DNA of 11,975 nucleotides from Pseudomonadota bacterium (GCA_023432885.1 JAEZEU010000056.1:1-11975), one strand, 5' to 3'; positions 1 through 6,321 are shown, numbered from the stretch's first letter. Made by a program: numbers and translations. The notes: generated by a model not told the origin, from the sequence alone.

Positions 1-159
1 GTGCTGCTGGCGGCGGCCGACACGGCGCTCTACCAGGCCAAGCGCAGCGGCCGTAACCGGGTCGAGGCGGCGGAAGAAGTGCCGCTGTCCCTGGAAAACT
101 GGCGGCGCAATCGCGCCGGCACTTCCGCATCCGCGCGGGCCAAGCCCGCGGCTGCGTAG
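1..159 (+). CDS. GGDEF-domain diguanylate cyclase, C-terminal end only
   Basis: This is the last 52 codons of a gene that begins before the window, ending at TAG (157-159). The visible motif ADTALYQAKRSGRNRV is the signature C-terminal helix and strand of GGDEF domains, which make cyclic di-GMP from two GTP molecules. After it comes a tail of about 30 residues rich in Ala, Arg and Lys (ending AKPAAA) with no domain I recognise. The catalytic GG(D/E)EF loop and any sensor region lie outside the window, so activity, input signal and membrane topology cannot be judged. The family assignment is firm because the tail motif is very characteristic; which cyclase it is cannot be said. Confidence 0.85.
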   Translation: MLLAAADTALYQAKRSGRNRVEAAEEVPLSLENWRRNRAGTSASARAKPAAA

Positions 160-191
160 GACCATCGCGTCCACGGCGAGGATTTGCTTTT

Positions 192-224
192 GGAGAGGGC
201 CGGCGGACTCGGCCGTCGCTCTCC
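192..224. other. Two-tier hairpin downstream of the GGDEF gene
   Basis: An outer arm GGAGAG (192-197) pairs with CTCTCC (219-224), and directly inside it GGCCG (198-202) pairs with CGGCC (210-214). The loop is 7 nt and there is a 4-nt bulge (215-218). It lies 33 bases after the cyclase stop. No T-run follows on either strand, so it is not a standard intrinsic terminator; a 3'-end stabilising or Rho-associated structure is possible. Confidence 0.4.
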
Positions 225-268
225 GAAAGTAACCTCTCATTTACCATTCGGTCCATATCATCGCGCTC

Positions 269-505
269 ATGGACTCATACCGTCGACGAAATCCGCAGTC
301 CGCGCTGATGGCTCTTGAAGCTGCAGCGGCCTCGGCCCGTGGCGGCTTTGCCTGTGTATTTTCCTCATCTGACGAGTATGAAAGCGCACTGATCAGCGAG
401 CGGCGCGCGCAAGGCCTCTACGGCCGGCCCAGGCGCCATTGGCCCGCGATGACGTTTCTGGGTTGCTCGGTCGTCGTTGCCGGTGCTGTGCTGCTGTTCG
501 GTTGA
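269..505 (+). CDS. Small putative membrane protein, 78 aa, unknown function
   Basis: I do not recognise this protein. The first 55 or so residues are soluble and charged (MDSYRRRNPQ at the N-terminus, then an Ala-rich stretch and SSDEYESAL). The C-terminus, from about residue 60 to 78 (MTFLGCSVVVAGAVLLFG), is a single strongly hydrophobic segment that could be a tail anchor. There is no clear Shine-Dalgarno before ATG 269; an in-frame ATG at 308 (residue 14) is an alternative start. Support for a real gene comes from the strong intrinsic terminator on the same strand, 24 bases after the stop. The opposite-strand frames here look like shadows. Tail-anchored topology is inferred. Confidence 0.5.
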   Translation: MDSYRRRNPQSALMALEAAAASARGGFACVFSSSDEYESALISERRAQGLYGRPRRHWPAMTFLGCSVVVAGAVLLFG

Positions 506-528
506 ACAATCCTGAGAGCGGGATCGCA

Positions 529-555
529 GGGCGCCGGCGAGCGCCTTTTTCTTTT
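529..555 (+). terminator. Intrinsic terminator after the 78-aa gene
   Basis: GGCGC (530-534) pairs with GCGCC (541-545) around a 6-nt loop, followed at once by the tract TTTTTCTTTT (546-555). The stem is short but all G-C, and the T-tract gives it a plus-strand direction. It would end transcripts of the 78-aa gene and any read-through from the upstream cyclase gene, isolating the following ABM gene. Confidence 0.7.
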
Positions 556-602
556 GCGCCAGGCGCGGTAGAGACCAAGCCTTCGCTTGAGGAAAGGCTC
601 CC

Positions 603-899
603 ATGATCACCGAAATCGCACAGATCGACGTCAAGCCCGGTACAGAGAAGGATTTTGAAGCTGCGGTTGCCAAGGCCAGGGCCGCGTTCGGCCGCTCCAA
701 GGGCTTTCACGGCTTTGAACTGCACCGCTCGATCGAGAAGCCGCAGCGCTACCGCCTGATGGTGAAGTGGGAGACGCTGGAGAACCACACCGTGGACTTT
801 CGCGGCTCAGAGAATTTCACGGAGTGGCGCGGGCTGGTCGGCCAGTATTTTGCCGCCCCGCCCGACGTCGAGCACACCAACACCGTAGTGACGAGCTGA
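603..899 (+). CDS. Antibiotic biosynthesis monooxygenase (ABM) family protein
   Basis: This 98-residue protein has the length and pattern of a single ABM domain, a dimeric ferredoxin-like alpha/beta barrel also seen in haem-degrading and quinol monooxygenases. The pattern is an N-terminal strand MITEIAQIDVKPG, a helix with an EKDFEAAVAKA-type sequence, a GFHGFELHRS strand, YRLMVKWETLENH, and a C-terminal helix around FTEWRGLVGQYF. The ABM family covers small cofactor-free oxygenases and many members of unknown substrate; nothing here identifies the substrate. The start is well supported by GAGGAAAGG at 589-597. It lies between the terminator at 529-555 and a palindromic element, so it is probably monocistronic. 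It converges on the AI-2E-type gene. Confidence 0.8.
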   Translation: MITEIAQIDVKPGTEKDFEAAVAKARAAFGRSKGFHGFELHRSIEKPQRYRLMVKWETLENHTVDFRGSENFTEWRGLVGQYFAAPPDVEHTNTVVTS

Positions 900-939
900 C
901 CGTTCTCTTTCGCCCGTTCTTCGTAGGGAGCGATCCTTG

Positions 940-980
940 TAGCGTGGGCAAAGGCGCTGTTGCGCCATGTCCGCCTTTGC
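940..980. repeat. Palindromic intergenic element (REP-like)
   Basis: The core GGCGC-TGTT-GCGCC (953-966) is a perfect 5-bp hairpin. It sits inside imperfect flanks GTGGGCA (945-951) and TGTCCGC (968-974), which pair as RNA with two G-U wobbles. An alternative, mutually exclusive 9-bp pairing joins GCAAAGGCG (948-956) and CGCCTTTGC (972-980). The layout (TAG.GTGGGCA-AAGGCGC-loop-GCGCC) resembles palindromic units common between genes of Bradyrhizobium-type genomes; that is from memory. It lies between two convergent genes and may act as a transcription or mRNA 3' boundary. Confidence 0.5.
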
Positions 981-1062
981 TTGCTTGCTCTCGAGGGCGG
1001 GTAAGCCGGCGCTTTGGCCCCTTACGGTCCCTGTCTCTCTTGCGAGTGAAGGCGAAAGGGGA

Positions 1063-2193
1063 CTACGCCTTGACCGGCTCCGGCGGCGTCGGCTCGGTCT
1101 TGAAGTGATCGATCATCACCTTGGCGATCGCCATCAGCGGCAGCGCCAGCGCAAGCCCCCAGACGCCGAAGACGACACCGAGCAGGATCTGGAACGCAAA
1201 CAACGTGGCGGGCGGTATGTCGAGCGCCTGGCGCTGGATGATCGGCGTGAGCACGTAGCTCTCCAGCGCGTGCACGCCGAGGAACAGGACGAAGGCGCTG
1301 ATGCCCGCGACCCAGCCCGAGGCAAGGCTCGCCAGCACCACGATCAAGCCGCCGAGGATCGCGCCGACAGTCGGGATGAAGGCGAGGAGGCCTGCCTGGA
1401 TGCCCAGGATGAAGGAGCTTGGGATGCCGATGATGGCAAGGCCAATCCAGGTCACCAGAAACACCGCGGCCATGGTGATGATCTGCGCAATGAGCCAGCG
1501 CTCCAGCGTATAGCCGATGCGATCGATGATGACGGTGGCACGGGCGCGGTGCTTTGCGGGTGCCATGAAAAGGAGACCGCTGCGGTAGACGCCGGGCTGC
1601 ACCGCAAAGGCCAATCCCAGAAACAGCACGATGAAGAAGTTGCCGACCGCGCTGACGGTGCCGAGCAGCACCTTGAAAGTCTGGCCCAGGATGGCGCCGC
1701 CGCTGGAGGCGATCGTGCTGGCGCTGGGCAGGTTATGCGGCGTGGACGTAGCGGGCGCTTGTGTCTCCGACGGGGTGGACGGCGCCGCGGAGAACGAGTT
1801 GATGTCGAAGAAGCTGGTATCGACGCCATGACTCTCCAGGAAAGCCTTCACGTTGACGAGCTGCGACTTCATCGTGTTGCTCAAGACCGTCGCCTGCTGC
1901 GCGATCGTGGTGCCGCCGAGGAAGACGATGCCCGACAACATCGCCGCCAGCGCGAGGCAGACGATGACGAGCCGCACCGGCTGCGGCAGCGGCACCACGC
2001 GGCCGAGCAGGCCGGTCATGGCGTTCAGCGCCACGCCGAGCAGCATGCCGGCAAAGATGAGAAACAGGGTCGCGGCGAAGTGCCAGGCAAAGATCAACAG
2101 CGCGATGAACAGGGCGACGCCGGTGCCCCCGACCGCGATCGACCACGCCAGGTCGGTGCGGGCCTGAAGACGCTCCTCGGTCGAAACTGGCAT
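1063..2193 (-). CDS. AI-2E family transporter (PerM-like), 376 aa
   Basis: This is a polytopic inner-membrane protein of the AI-2E/PerM/YdiK family (PF01594). The layout matches: two N-terminal hydrophobic segments (about residues 16-40 and 42-60), a third at 74-94, and a soluble region of about 75 residues (95-170) that is rich in Ser, Pro and Thr around 135-165. Five further hydrophobic stretches follow, at about 178-198, 235-256, 262-290, 293-312 and 330-360. The C-terminal signatures FIPTVGAILGG (272-282) and HALESYVLTPIIQ (308-320) are the most diagnostic part. The family was named for autoinducer-2 export, but members also act in cation/proton exchange, so the substrate is not assigned. 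I chose ATG 2193 rather than the in-frame ATG at 2229 because a strong Shine-Dalgarno lies just before it. The Ser/Pro-rich insert may be lineage-specific. Confidence 0.88.
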   Translation of the reverse strand: MPVSTEERLQARTDLAWSIAVGGTGVALFIALLIFAWHFAATLFLIFAGMLLGVALNAMTGLLGRVVPLPQPVRLVIVCLALAAMLSGIVFLGGTTIAQQATVLSNTMKSQLVNVKAFLESHGVDTSFFDINSFSAAPSTPSETQAPATSTPHNLPSASTIASSGGAILGQTFKVLLGTVSAVGNFFIVLFLGLAFAVQPGVYRSGLLFMAPAKHRARATVIIDRIGYTLERWLIAQIITMAAVFLVTWIGLAIIGIPSSFILGIQAGLLAFIPTVGAILGGLIVVLASLASGWVAGISAFVLFLGVHALESYVLTPIIQRQALDIPPATLFAFQILLGVVFGVWGLALALPLMAIAKVMIDHFKTEPTPPEPVKA

Positions 2194-2200
2194 GACGATT

Positions 2201-2207
2201 CCTTCCT
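2201..2207 (-). promoter_or_regulatory. Ribosome binding site fixing the AI-2E gene start
   Basis: On the minus strand AGGAAGG ends 7 bases before ATG 2193. The longer alternative start at 2229 has no comparable site, so the shorter 376-residue protein is preferred. Confidence 0.7.
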
Positions 2208-2344
2208 GCTGCCGCCTGGGCGGGAACACTCATTCGACAAAATACGCCCGGGATCAAGCCGCTGCCGCGCGCCGGTTTGACGCTGGCGGCCGGCTTGTGC
2301 CAAGCGAAGCGGGCAAGCCGATTCGCCGATAAGGGCCGGGTGGA

Positions 2345-3046
2345 ATGCACTTCAAATGGTTCGGACCGCTCGCGTTGCTCGCGGTGCTTCTCATCGGCGA
2401 CCAGATCAGGATCAACCGGCCCGGTCACAAATACCGAATGACGGTCGAGGTCGAGACGCCGGCAGGCCTCAAATCGGCTTCCGGCATTCTCGCAGTCACT
2501 CCCTACCGCGGCTACAACCCCGGCGGCAATACGCGCGCCTCGGGCGAGGCGGTGTTCGTCGATCTCGGTGGCGGCAAGAACCTCGTCGCGCTGCTCGCGC
2601 ATCTCGACAAGAAGCCCGATTTCGACGGGATCAACTACGTCGCGCTGCGGGCATATCCGATTGCCACGGGCAAGCGCGTGAATTTCGGTGACATGAGCAA
2701 GCAGAGCGGCGTCGTGCCGGTCGGCGGTGCGCTGATCCCGGTGCTGGTGACGTTTGCCGATCCCGCCGATCCCGGCACTGCCAGGCTGATTTCCCCCGAC
2801 GGCATTGACGCCGCGCTGGGCAAGGGCTTTCGCCTGCGGGGCGTCACGGCGGAGGTGGTGCCGAATGGCTTCTGGCCGCTCGATTTCGGCGGCGTGCTCG
2901 GCGAACCTGTCACGCGCGGCATCAAGGGCAAGCTGCCATGGCTCGCCGGGACCGATGCATCGGCTGGCGCGGCGAGGGCCCTGAGGGCCGCCGGAATTCC
3001 GGGCCTCGAGGGCGTCGATGCCGTGGAGGCGTTCACCCGCAAGTAA
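2345..3046 (+). CDS. Membrane-anchored protein of unknown function, 233 aa
   Basis: I do not recognise the family. The N-terminus (MHFKWFGPLALLAVLLIGD, residues 1-19) is a short hydrophobic segment after a small positive patch, and reads as a signal anchor without a clear signal-peptidase site. The rest should then face the periplasm. It is rich in Gly, Pro and Val with alternating beta-like stretches, starting with a strand-like MTVEVETPAGLKSASG at about 31-46. There are no cysteines and no obvious catalytic motif. The gene has GGGTGG 3-8 bases before ATG 2345 and good coding character throughout. It diverges from the AI-2E gene across about 150 bases, so the two may share a regulatory region. 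The stop is followed at once by a two-tier hairpin. Confidence 0.75.
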   Translation: MHFKWFGPLALLAVLLIGDQIRINRPGHKYRMTVEVETPAGLKSASGILAVTPYRGYNPGGNTRASGEAVFVDLGGGKNLVALLAHLDKKPDFDGINYVALRAYPIATGKRVNFGDMSKQSGVVPVGGALIPVLVTFADPADPGTARLISPDGIDAALGKGFRLRGVTAEVVPNGFWPLDFGGVLGEPVTRGIKGKLPWLAGTDASAGAARALRAAGIPGLEGVDAVEAFTRK

Positions 3047-3087
3047 CCGGGCGAGCCCTGCTTATCGCAGGGGTGCGGCGCGCCCGG
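3047..3087 (+). other. Nested hairpin directly after a stop codon
   Basis: The base after the TAA at 3046 begins an outer arm CCGGGCG (3047-3053) that pairs perfectly with CGCCCGG (3081-3087). An inner arm CCCTGC (3056-3061) pairs with GCAGGG (3067-3072) around TTATC. No T-run follows, so it is not a classical intrinsic terminator. It may protect the mRNA 3' end or separate this gene from the hydrolase gene 100 bases on. Confidence 0.5.
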
Positions 3088-3187
3088 AGCAGGGAACAGA
3101 TATTGATCCGTCGCGGGGCGGAAGGCATGATCGAGCCCGGAATCGTGGCCCAATGACAAAAGAATTCTTGCGCGAGACGTTTCTACC

Positions 3188-3958
3188 ATGAGGCGGCCTG
3201 TCGTCGGCATTATCGGCAATTCGTATCTCATCGAAAATCGATTTCCGGTTCAGGCGGCCGGCGAGCGCAATCTGCGCGCGGTCGCGGAAGTATCGGGCGC
3301 GATCCCGCTGATGTTTCCCTCGATCCCCGAGATCACCGATGTCGGCGCGTTGCTCGACATCGTTGACGGCGTCGTGCTGACCGGCGCGCGCGCCAATGTC
3401 CATCCTACTCGTTTCAATGTCGATCCCTGCGAAAAGCACGAGCCCTATGACATCCACCGTGATCATGTCGCGCTCGAAGTAGCCGAAGCCTGCGTTGCCC
3501 GCGGCGTGCCGCTGTTTGGTATCTGCCGCGGACTGCAGGAGATGAACGTTGCCTTCGGCGGCTCGCTGCATCCGGAGATTCGCGAATTGCCGGGACGCAT
3601 AAACCACCGCATGCCGCGACTGGAGAACGGTGATATCCATCCCGATCCCACGGTGATCTTCGCGGACCGGCACGAGGTTCGCCTGACGCCGGGCGGTGCA
3701 TTCGCCAGGATTTTGGGTTGCGAGACCATCCGCGTGAATTCGTTGCACGGCCAGGGCATCCTCGAGCCCGGCGGGCGCGTGGTGATCGAGGGCGTCGCCG
3801 AGGACGGCACGATCGAGGCGATCCGTATTGCGGATGCGCCGGGCTTTGCCCTCGGCGTGCAATGGCACGCCGAGTACGACCCGCAACAGAACCCGATCAA
3901 CCGCGCGCTGTTCGAGGCGTTCGGCCACGCGCTGGTCGAGCACAGGCGGCCGACGTAA
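3188..3958 (+). CDS. Class I glutamine amidotransferase-like hydrolase (PuuD type)
   Basis: This 256-residue protein belongs to the gamma-glutamyl-GABA hydrolase / peptidase C26 group of class I glutamine amidotransferases, which cut gamma-glutamyl amide bonds in the cytoplasm with a Cys-His-Glu triad. All three residues are visible: Cys113 in the nucleophile elbow FGICRG, and His227 and Glu229 in GVQWHAEY. GVVLTGARANVHP (61-73) corresponds to the substrate-side LTGG..VNP loop of PuuD-like proteins. Length matches the family (about 250). PuuD releases GABA from gamma-glutamyl-GABA in putrescine breakdown, but no other puu genes are present, so the substrate is unproven. The start follows no strong Shine-Dalgarno, but ATG 3188 gives the expected family N-terminus (RRPVVGIIGNS). 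It converges on glnA and shares its terminator. Confidence 0.85.
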   Translation: MRRPVVGIIGNSYLIENRFPVQAAGERNLRAVAEVSGAIPLMFPSIPEITDVGALLDIVDGVVLTGARANVHPTRFNVDPCEKHEPYDIHRDHVALEVAEACVARGVPLFGICRGLQEMNVAFGGSLHPEIRELPGRINHRMPRLENGDIHPDPTVIFADRHEVRLTPGGAFARILGCETIRVNSLHGQGILEPGGRVVIEGVAEDGTIEAIRIADAPGFALGVQWHAEYDPQQNPINRALFEAFGHALVEHRRPT

Positions 3959-4024
3959 AGCATGATGAAATCAGGTCCAGCTGGAGCGGCATCGAACGCG
4001 TCGCGCAACTCAACCGCCCAAAAC

Positions 4025-4050
4025 AAAAGACGCCCCGTGGGGCGCCTTTT
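4025..4050. terminator. Bidirectional terminator shared by the hydrolase gene and glnA
   Basis: The near-perfect palindrome is AAAAG-A-CGCCCC (4025-4036), GT, GGGGCG-C-CTTTT (4039-4050), with one A/C mismatch. It has a GC-rich core and presents a T-run on each strand after the stem. It lies 66 bases after the hydrolase stop and 41 bases beyond the glnA stop, as expected for a terminator serving two convergent genes. Confidence 0.85.
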
Positions 4051-4091
4051 CCGCATTTGCCGTGACACCGCGGGCGAGCGCCCGCTCGGGA

Positions 4092-5501
4092 TCACTGCGA
4101 ATAATACATGTCGAATTCGACCGGGTGCGGGGTCATCTCGAACCGCTCGACCTCGGTCATCTTCAACTCGATATAGCTGTCGATGAAGTCGTCGTCGAAC
4201 ACGCCGCCGTTCTTGAGGAATGCGCGGTCCTTGTCGAGGTTCTCGAGAGCCTCGCGGAGCGAACCGCAGACGGTCGGAATCTGCTTCAGCTCTTCCTTCG
4301 GCAGGTCGTAGAGGTCCTTGTCCATCGCCGGACCCGGATCGATCTTGTTCTTGATACCGTCGAGGCCTGCCATCAGCATCGCGGCGAAGCCGAGATACGG
4401 ATTGGCCATCGGGTCGGGGAACCGCACCTCCACGCGCTTGGCCTTCGGATTTGAAGTGTAGGGGATGCGGCACGAAGCCGAGCGATTGCGCGCGGAGTAG
4501 GCGAGCAGAACCGGCGCTTCATAGCCGGGGACGAGACGCTTGTAGGAGTTGGTCGACGGGTTGGTGAAGGCGTTGATCGCCTTGGCATGCTTGATGATGC
4601 CGCCGATGTAGTGCAGGCAGGTCTCCGACAGATCGGCATACTTGTTGCCGGCGAAAGTCGGTTTGCCGTCCTTCCAGATCGACTGGTGGACGTGCATGCC
4701 CGAGCCATTGTCGCCGTAGATCGGCTTCGGCATGAACGTGGCGGTCTTGCCGTAGATGTGCGCGACCTGATGGATGCAGTATTTGTAGATCTGCATCTGG
4801 TCGGCCATCAGCGTCAACGTATCGAACTTCATGCCGAGCTCGTGCTGGGCGGAAGCGACTTCATGGTGATGCTTCTCGACCTTGACCCCCATCTTGGCCA
4901 TGGCGCCGAGCATTTCGGAGCGCATGTCCTGAACCGAGTCCTGCGGCGGCACCGGGAAGTAGCCGCCCTTGGTGCGGATGCGGTGGCCCAGATTCCCGCC
5001 TTCGTACTCGGTGTCGGAGTTGGTCGGGAACTCCGAGGAGTCGAGCCTGAAGCCCGTGTTATAGGGCGTGGACGCAAAGCGCACGTCGTCGAACACGAAG
5101 AACTCGGCCTCGGGACCAACGAAAACGGTATCGCCGACGCCCATCGACTTCACCATCGCCTCGGCCTTCTTTGCCATGCCGCGCGGATCGCGGTTGTAGG
5201 GCTCGCCGGTGGTCGGTTCCAGCACGTCGCAGATGATGACCATGGTGGTCTCGGCGAAGAACGGATCGATCGTCGCGGTGACGGGATCGGGCATCAGGCA
5301 CATGTCGGATTCGTTGATCGCCTTCCAGCCGGCGATCGAGGAGCCGTCGAACATCTGGCCTTCGGCGAACGTGTCCTCCTCGATCATGGAAACGTCGAAG
5401 GTCACGTGCTGCCACTTGCCCCGCGGATCGGTGAAGCGCAGGTCGACGTATTTGACGTCGTTGTCCTTGATCGATTTCAGGACGTCTTTGGCGGTCTTCA
5501 T
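4092..5501 (-). CDS. glnA: Type I glutamine synthetase
   Basis: Glutamine synthetase joins ammonium to glutamate using ATP and is the main entry point for ammonium. The protein has 469 residues, the same length as the E. coli dodecameric enzyme. Visible signatures are FDGSSIAGW (51-59), the metal-site EAEFFVFD (131-138), the ATP-binding glycine loop KPIYGDNGSGMHVHQS (259-274), and NRSASCRIP (339-347). The adenylylation loop MDKDLYDLP (393-401) has Tyr398 in the place of the tyrosine modified by GlnE, so this is the GSI-beta class under adenylylation control. AAGGGG at 5507-5512 lies 5 bases before the ATG. It is downstream of glnB in the same direction, with a 128-base gap that holds a hairpin. 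Related bacteria often have a second, type II enzyme elsewhere, not visible here. Confidence 0.98.
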   Translation of the reverse strand: MKTAKDVLKSIKDNDVKYVDLRFTDPRGKWQHVTFDVSMIEEDTFAEGQMFDGSSIAGWKAINESDMCLMPDPVTATIDPFFAETTMVIICDVLEPTTGEPYNRDPRGMAKKAEAMVKSMGVGDTVFVGPEAEFFVFDDVRFASTPYNTGFRLDSSEFPTNSDTEYEGGNLGHRIRTKGGYFPVPPQDSVQDMRSEMLGAMAKMGVKVEKHHHEVASAQHELGMKFDTLTLMADQMQIYKYCIHQVAHIYGKTATFMPKPIYGDNGSGMHVHQSIWKDGKPTFAGNKYADLSETCLHYIGGIIKHAKAINAFTNPSTNSYKRLVPGYEAPVLLAYSARNRSASCRIPYTSNPKAKRVEVRFPDPMANPYLGFAAMLMAGLDGIKNKIDPGPAMDKDLYDLPKEELKQIPTVCGSLREALENLDKDRAFLKNGGVFDDDFIDSYIELKMTEVERFEMTPHPVEFDMYYSQ

Positions 5502-5560
5502 GAATTCCCCTTATCTCTTGCGGGTCGGTTTCACGGATTGAATTGTGGGTGAGCTCGCAA

Positions 5561-5601
5561 AACAATACGGGCTGGCAAAATGGCCCGTTCTTGTTGTTTT
5601 T
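5561..5601 (-). other. Hairpin in the glnB-glnA intercistronic gap
   Basis: On the plus strand ACGGGC (5567-5572) pairs with GCCCGT (5583-5588) across a 10-nt loop. The stem is extended, past a small bulge, by AACAA (5561-5565) with TTGTT (5591-5595). Read in the direction of glnBA transcription, the stem ends in ATTGTTTT, a weak T-rich tail. It may be a partial terminator or an RNA processing/stability site that sets the ratio of glnB to glnA message. Confidence 0.55.
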
Positions 5602-5629
5602 ACCGGCGAAATTCCGGATAGCACCGGGC

Positions 5630-5968
5630 TCATATAGCGTCCAGCCCGGATTCGCCGGTCCGGATGCGGATCGCTTCCTCGACGTTGGAAACGAAGATCT
5701 TGCCGTCGCCGATGCGGCCTGTTTGGGCGGCGCGCCGGATGGCGTCGATGGCTTTTTCCACCAGATCGTCGCCGATCACGATCTCGATTTTTACCTTTGG
5801 CAGGAAGTCGACGATGTATTCCGCGCCGCGATACAGTTCCGCGTGGCCCTTCTGCCGTCCAAAGCCCTTGGCTTCGGTGACGGTGATGCCCTGCAGTCCG
5901 ACTTCCTGGAGCGCCTCCTTCACCTCGTCGAGTTTGAACGGCTTGATGATGGCCTCGATCTTCTTCAC
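5630..5968 (-). CDS. glnB: Nitrogen regulatory protein PII (GlnB)
   Basis: PII is the trimeric cytoplasmic sensor of 2-oxoglutarate and ATP/ADP that is uridylylated when nitrogen is scarce. It controls GlnE (and so glutamine synthetase adenylylation) and NtrB. The 112-residue length is standard. The T-loop is intact, with the uridylylation site Tyr51 in GHAELYRGAEYIVDF (41-55). Asp54 rather than Asn54 matches GlnB rather than GlnK as I recall the distinction, and no amtB lies next to it. The C-terminal block GRIGDGKIFV (84-93) is the PII C-terminal signature. The start codon is GTG at 5968, preceded by GGGAGA at 5976-5981 on the minus strand with 7 bases between. It heads the glnB-glnA pair, with sigma-54 and NtrC-like sites upstream. 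Confidence 0.97.
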   Translation of the reverse strand: MKKIEAIIKPFKLDEVKEALQEVGLQGITVTEAKGFGRQKGHAELYRGAEYIVDFLPKVKIEIVIGDDLVEKAIDAIRRAAQTGRIGDGKIFVSNVEEAIRIRTGESGLDAI

Positions 5969-6111
5969 TGACTTGTCTCCCGGCGTTACTAGAATTCCAA
6001 ACTGCCGCGCGTTCTCTATGGTTGTGCCGACGCACGGCTCGTTCGATGCTGCTCCGGCAAACTGCCGGAAAATACTCGCGAATGCCCACCTCCTCAGCCG
6101 GCTTCCTCGAA

Positions 6112-6127
6112 AGCAGGGTCTATGCCA
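6112..6127 (-). promoter_or_regulatory. Candidate sigma-54 (-24/-12) promoter of glnB
   Basis: The minus strand reads TTGGCATAGACCCTGCT. It has the invariant GG (plus-strand 6125-6126) and GC (6113-6114) exactly 10 bases apart, with TGGCA intact on the -24 side and TGCT on the -12 side. The sigma-54 consensus is TGGCAC-N5-TTGC(A/T). The predicted start of transcription is near 6101, about 130 bases before the glnB GTG. NtrC- and sigma-54-dependent transcription of glnB is established for Bradyrhizobium japonicum, to my recollection through tandem promoters. Confidence 0.65.
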
Positions 6128-6159
6128 AGTTGTTAACCGGTCTGATTTTGGAATGTTAT

Positions 6160-6176
6160 CAGACTTTTAAGGTGCA
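6160..6176. promoter_or_regulatory. Candidate NtrC binding site
   Basis: CAGACT-TTTAA-GGTGCA follows the 6-5-6 layout of the enteric NtrC site (TGCACC-N5-GGTGCA). The right half-site is perfect and the left half matches only in its last three bases. It is centred about 65-70 bases upstream of the start predicted from the -24/-12 element and overlaps a 7-bp inverted repeat (6140-6164). Confidence 0.4.
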
Positions 6177-6321
6177 ACCGGTCGGGTACGGGGCAACGTG
6201 CCCATGATACGCGAGCCTATAAAATAGGCAAATCGGTCAATTTGCGTGCAAACTTTGAGCTCTTGCGTTCAAGGCGGGAATGGATCTGCCTCAGTAAAAG
6301 GCGTTTGGATCAGGTTTTGGC

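Larger units (their letters stand above)
5969..6321. promoter_or_regulatory. 353-base divergent control region between glnB and nnr
   Basis: No gene is credible here. Going from nnr towards glnB, there is a palindrome TTTGC-GT-GCAAA (6241-6252); GCCTAT-AAA-ATAGGC (6215-6229); GGGCA-ACG-TGCCC (6191-6203); a GTCTGAT/ATCAGAC inverted repeat (6140-6146 and 6158-6164) followed by TTTT; and a -24/-12 element (6112-6127). The 130 or so bases nearest glnB would be its untranslated leader. The density of small inverted repeats suggests several regulator sites, but only the sigma-54 and NtrC-like ones can be named. I found no clear housekeeping promoter for nnr. Confidence 0.6.

Noticed and set aside
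967..2280. A long plus-strand open frame of 437 codons opposite the AI-2E gene
   Set aside because: Its product is highly charged and repetitive in Arg, Asp, Gln and His, typical of the antisense of a GC-rich membrane protein gene. The minus frame has clear family motifs and a Shine-Dalgarno.
3103..3131. TTGATC-N17-CATGAT as a promoter for the PuuD-type gene
   Set aside because: Each box matches the consensus at only 4 of 6 positions, which is expected by chance at this density.
3127..3156. A nine-codon mini-ORF (MIEPGIVAQ) before the PuuD-type gene, as a possible leader peptide
   Set aside because: GGAAGG is too close to its ATG, no regulatory residues are repeated, and no attenuator structure follows.
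4587..5552. A 321-codon plus-strand frame antisense to glnA
   Set aside because: It is rich in His, Val, Arg and Gly with no domain pattern, and lies wholly opposite a certain glnA gene. It is a GC-bias shadow.
6140..6170. The GTCTGAT/ATCAGAC hairpin followed by TTTT as a plus-strand terminator
   Set aside because: The stem is AT-rich with an 11-nt loop and no plus-strand gene lies upstream. It fits better as part of the glnB control region.
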